This document shows, one piece after another, positions 63,564-64,000 of a stretch of 64,000 bases of DNA. Position 1 is the first letter of the stretch; every line of letters begins with the position of its first letter. Both the position numbers and the translations under genes were made by a program. Below the pieces are notes generated by a model. It was not told the DNA's origin. It made no database searches and worked only from the letters and a program-made list of their open reading frames with translations. The stretch comes from Sinorhizobium chiapasense. GTDB taxonomy: Bacteria; Pseudomonadota; Alphaproteobacteria; Rhizobiales; Rhizobiaceae. The stretch covers positions 1,364,001 to 1,428,000 of the forward strand of contig NZ_CP133152.1 in NCBI RefSeq assembly GCF_036488675.1. Reading direction: 5' to 3'.

Positions 63564-64000
63564 ATGGCCTTTCGCAGCAGCAGGCGATGGCAGTTTCGGC
63601 AGCCGAGCGTCATTCCGGGTTTCGGATTGGCGCTCGGCGTCACCCTGACATGGCTCACCCTCATCGTACTCATTCCGCTTTCCGGCCTCATCTGGCGCTC
63701 GAGCGGCCTTGGCTGGTCGAAATTCTTCGCGCTGGCATCTGACGAGCGGACCGTCAACGCTTTGACGATCAGCTTCGGCACCGCTTTCGTCGCCGCCGTC
63801 ATCAATCTCGTTTTCGGCGTCGTGCTTGCCTGGGTGCTCGTTCGCTACCGGTTTCCCGGAAAGCGTGTCATTGACGCCATGGTCGATCTGCCGTTCGCGC
63901 TGCCGACCGCGGTTGCCGGTATTGCGCTGACCGCGCTCTATGCACCGAACGGCTGGATCGGTTCGCTTCTCGCGCCGCTCGGCATCAAGATCGCCTTCAC
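63564..64000 (+). CDS. cysT: Sulfate ABC transporter permease CysT (C-terminus cut by window edge)
   Basis: About 145 residues are visible from the ATG at 63564. The start of the inner-membrane permease shows two hydrophobic segments and the motif DLPFALPTAVAGIALTALYAP, which is conserved in CysT. It forms the sulfate channel with CysW. The rest of the gene lies beyond 64000. Confidence 0.92.
   Translation, partial: MAFRSSRRWQFRQPSVIPGFGLALGVTLTWLTLIVLIPLSGLIWRSSGLGWSKFFALASDERTVNALTISFGTAFVAAVINLVFGVVLAWVLVRYRFPGKRVIDAMVDLPFALPTAVAGIALTALYAPNGWIGSLLAPLGIKIAF

Overview
The window looks like an alphaproteobacterium of the Rhizobiaceae, most likely Sinorhizobium/Ensifer. The reasons are GC-rich coding with long mirror ORFs, a fused CysN-CysC (NodQ-type) ATP sulfurylase/APS kinase, an ExoF-like export protein, many sugar ABC operons, and intergenic palindromic elements that resemble the rhizobial RIME repeats. 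From memory, not checked here, S. meliloti pSymB carries a similar block: nodP2/nodQ2 next to a sugar ABC operon and a large surface-polysaccharide cluster with sulfotransferases. No rRNA, tRNA, CRISPR array, phage or insertion-sequence transposase was seen.

Positions 1-39,500 are one large surface-polysaccharide cluster. It holds an initiating sugar-phosphate transferase, an ExoF/Wza-type export protein, a flippase, an O-antigen ligase/polymerase-type protein, five GT4 and two GT2 glycosyltransferases, two GT-C-type membrane proteins and two GtrA proteins. Nucleotide-sugar genes include rfbF-rfbG with a 3-dehydratase-like protein and an SDR (a CDP-3,6-dideoxyhexose type pathway), a UDP-xylose synthase, a zinc-ribbon-containing SDR epimerase, and a CapD/WbpM-type 4,6-dehydratase. 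A DegT aminotransferase, a PIG-L deacetylase and an N-formyltransferase point to an N-formylated amino sugar. Two sulfotransferases point to sulfation. A sensor-less NarL-type two-component pair sits inside the cluster. The cluster ends with an RTX calcium-binding repeat protein and a minus-strand triad (PHP, ATP-grasp, SDR) of unknown role.

Positions 39,582-43,718 hold cysD-cysNC-cysQ, which activate sulfate to PAPS and remove PAP. The block is bracketed by two inverted copies of a ~117-120 bp two-hairpin element with CTAG at both ends. It plausibly feeds the two sulfotransferases.

Positions 43,748-52,537 are a sugar or amino-sugar catabolic operon: a divergent ROK regulator, binding protein, two permeases, SIS-domain enzyme, PfkB kinase, ABC ATPase, and a D-threonine-aldolase-like enzyme after a hairpin repeat. 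Positions 52,605-59,529 (minus strand) are an arabinofuranoside operon: GH51 arabinofuranosidase, ABC ATPase, binding protein, two permeases and a winged-helix regulator. Positions 59,750-64,000 hold a CNNM/CorC-type membrane protein, 2-keto-3-deoxygluconate kinase, and the start of a sulfate ABC transporter operon (sbp, cysT, cut by the window edge).

Starts were moved from the longest ORF where a ribosome-binding site and family length argued for it; each entry says so.
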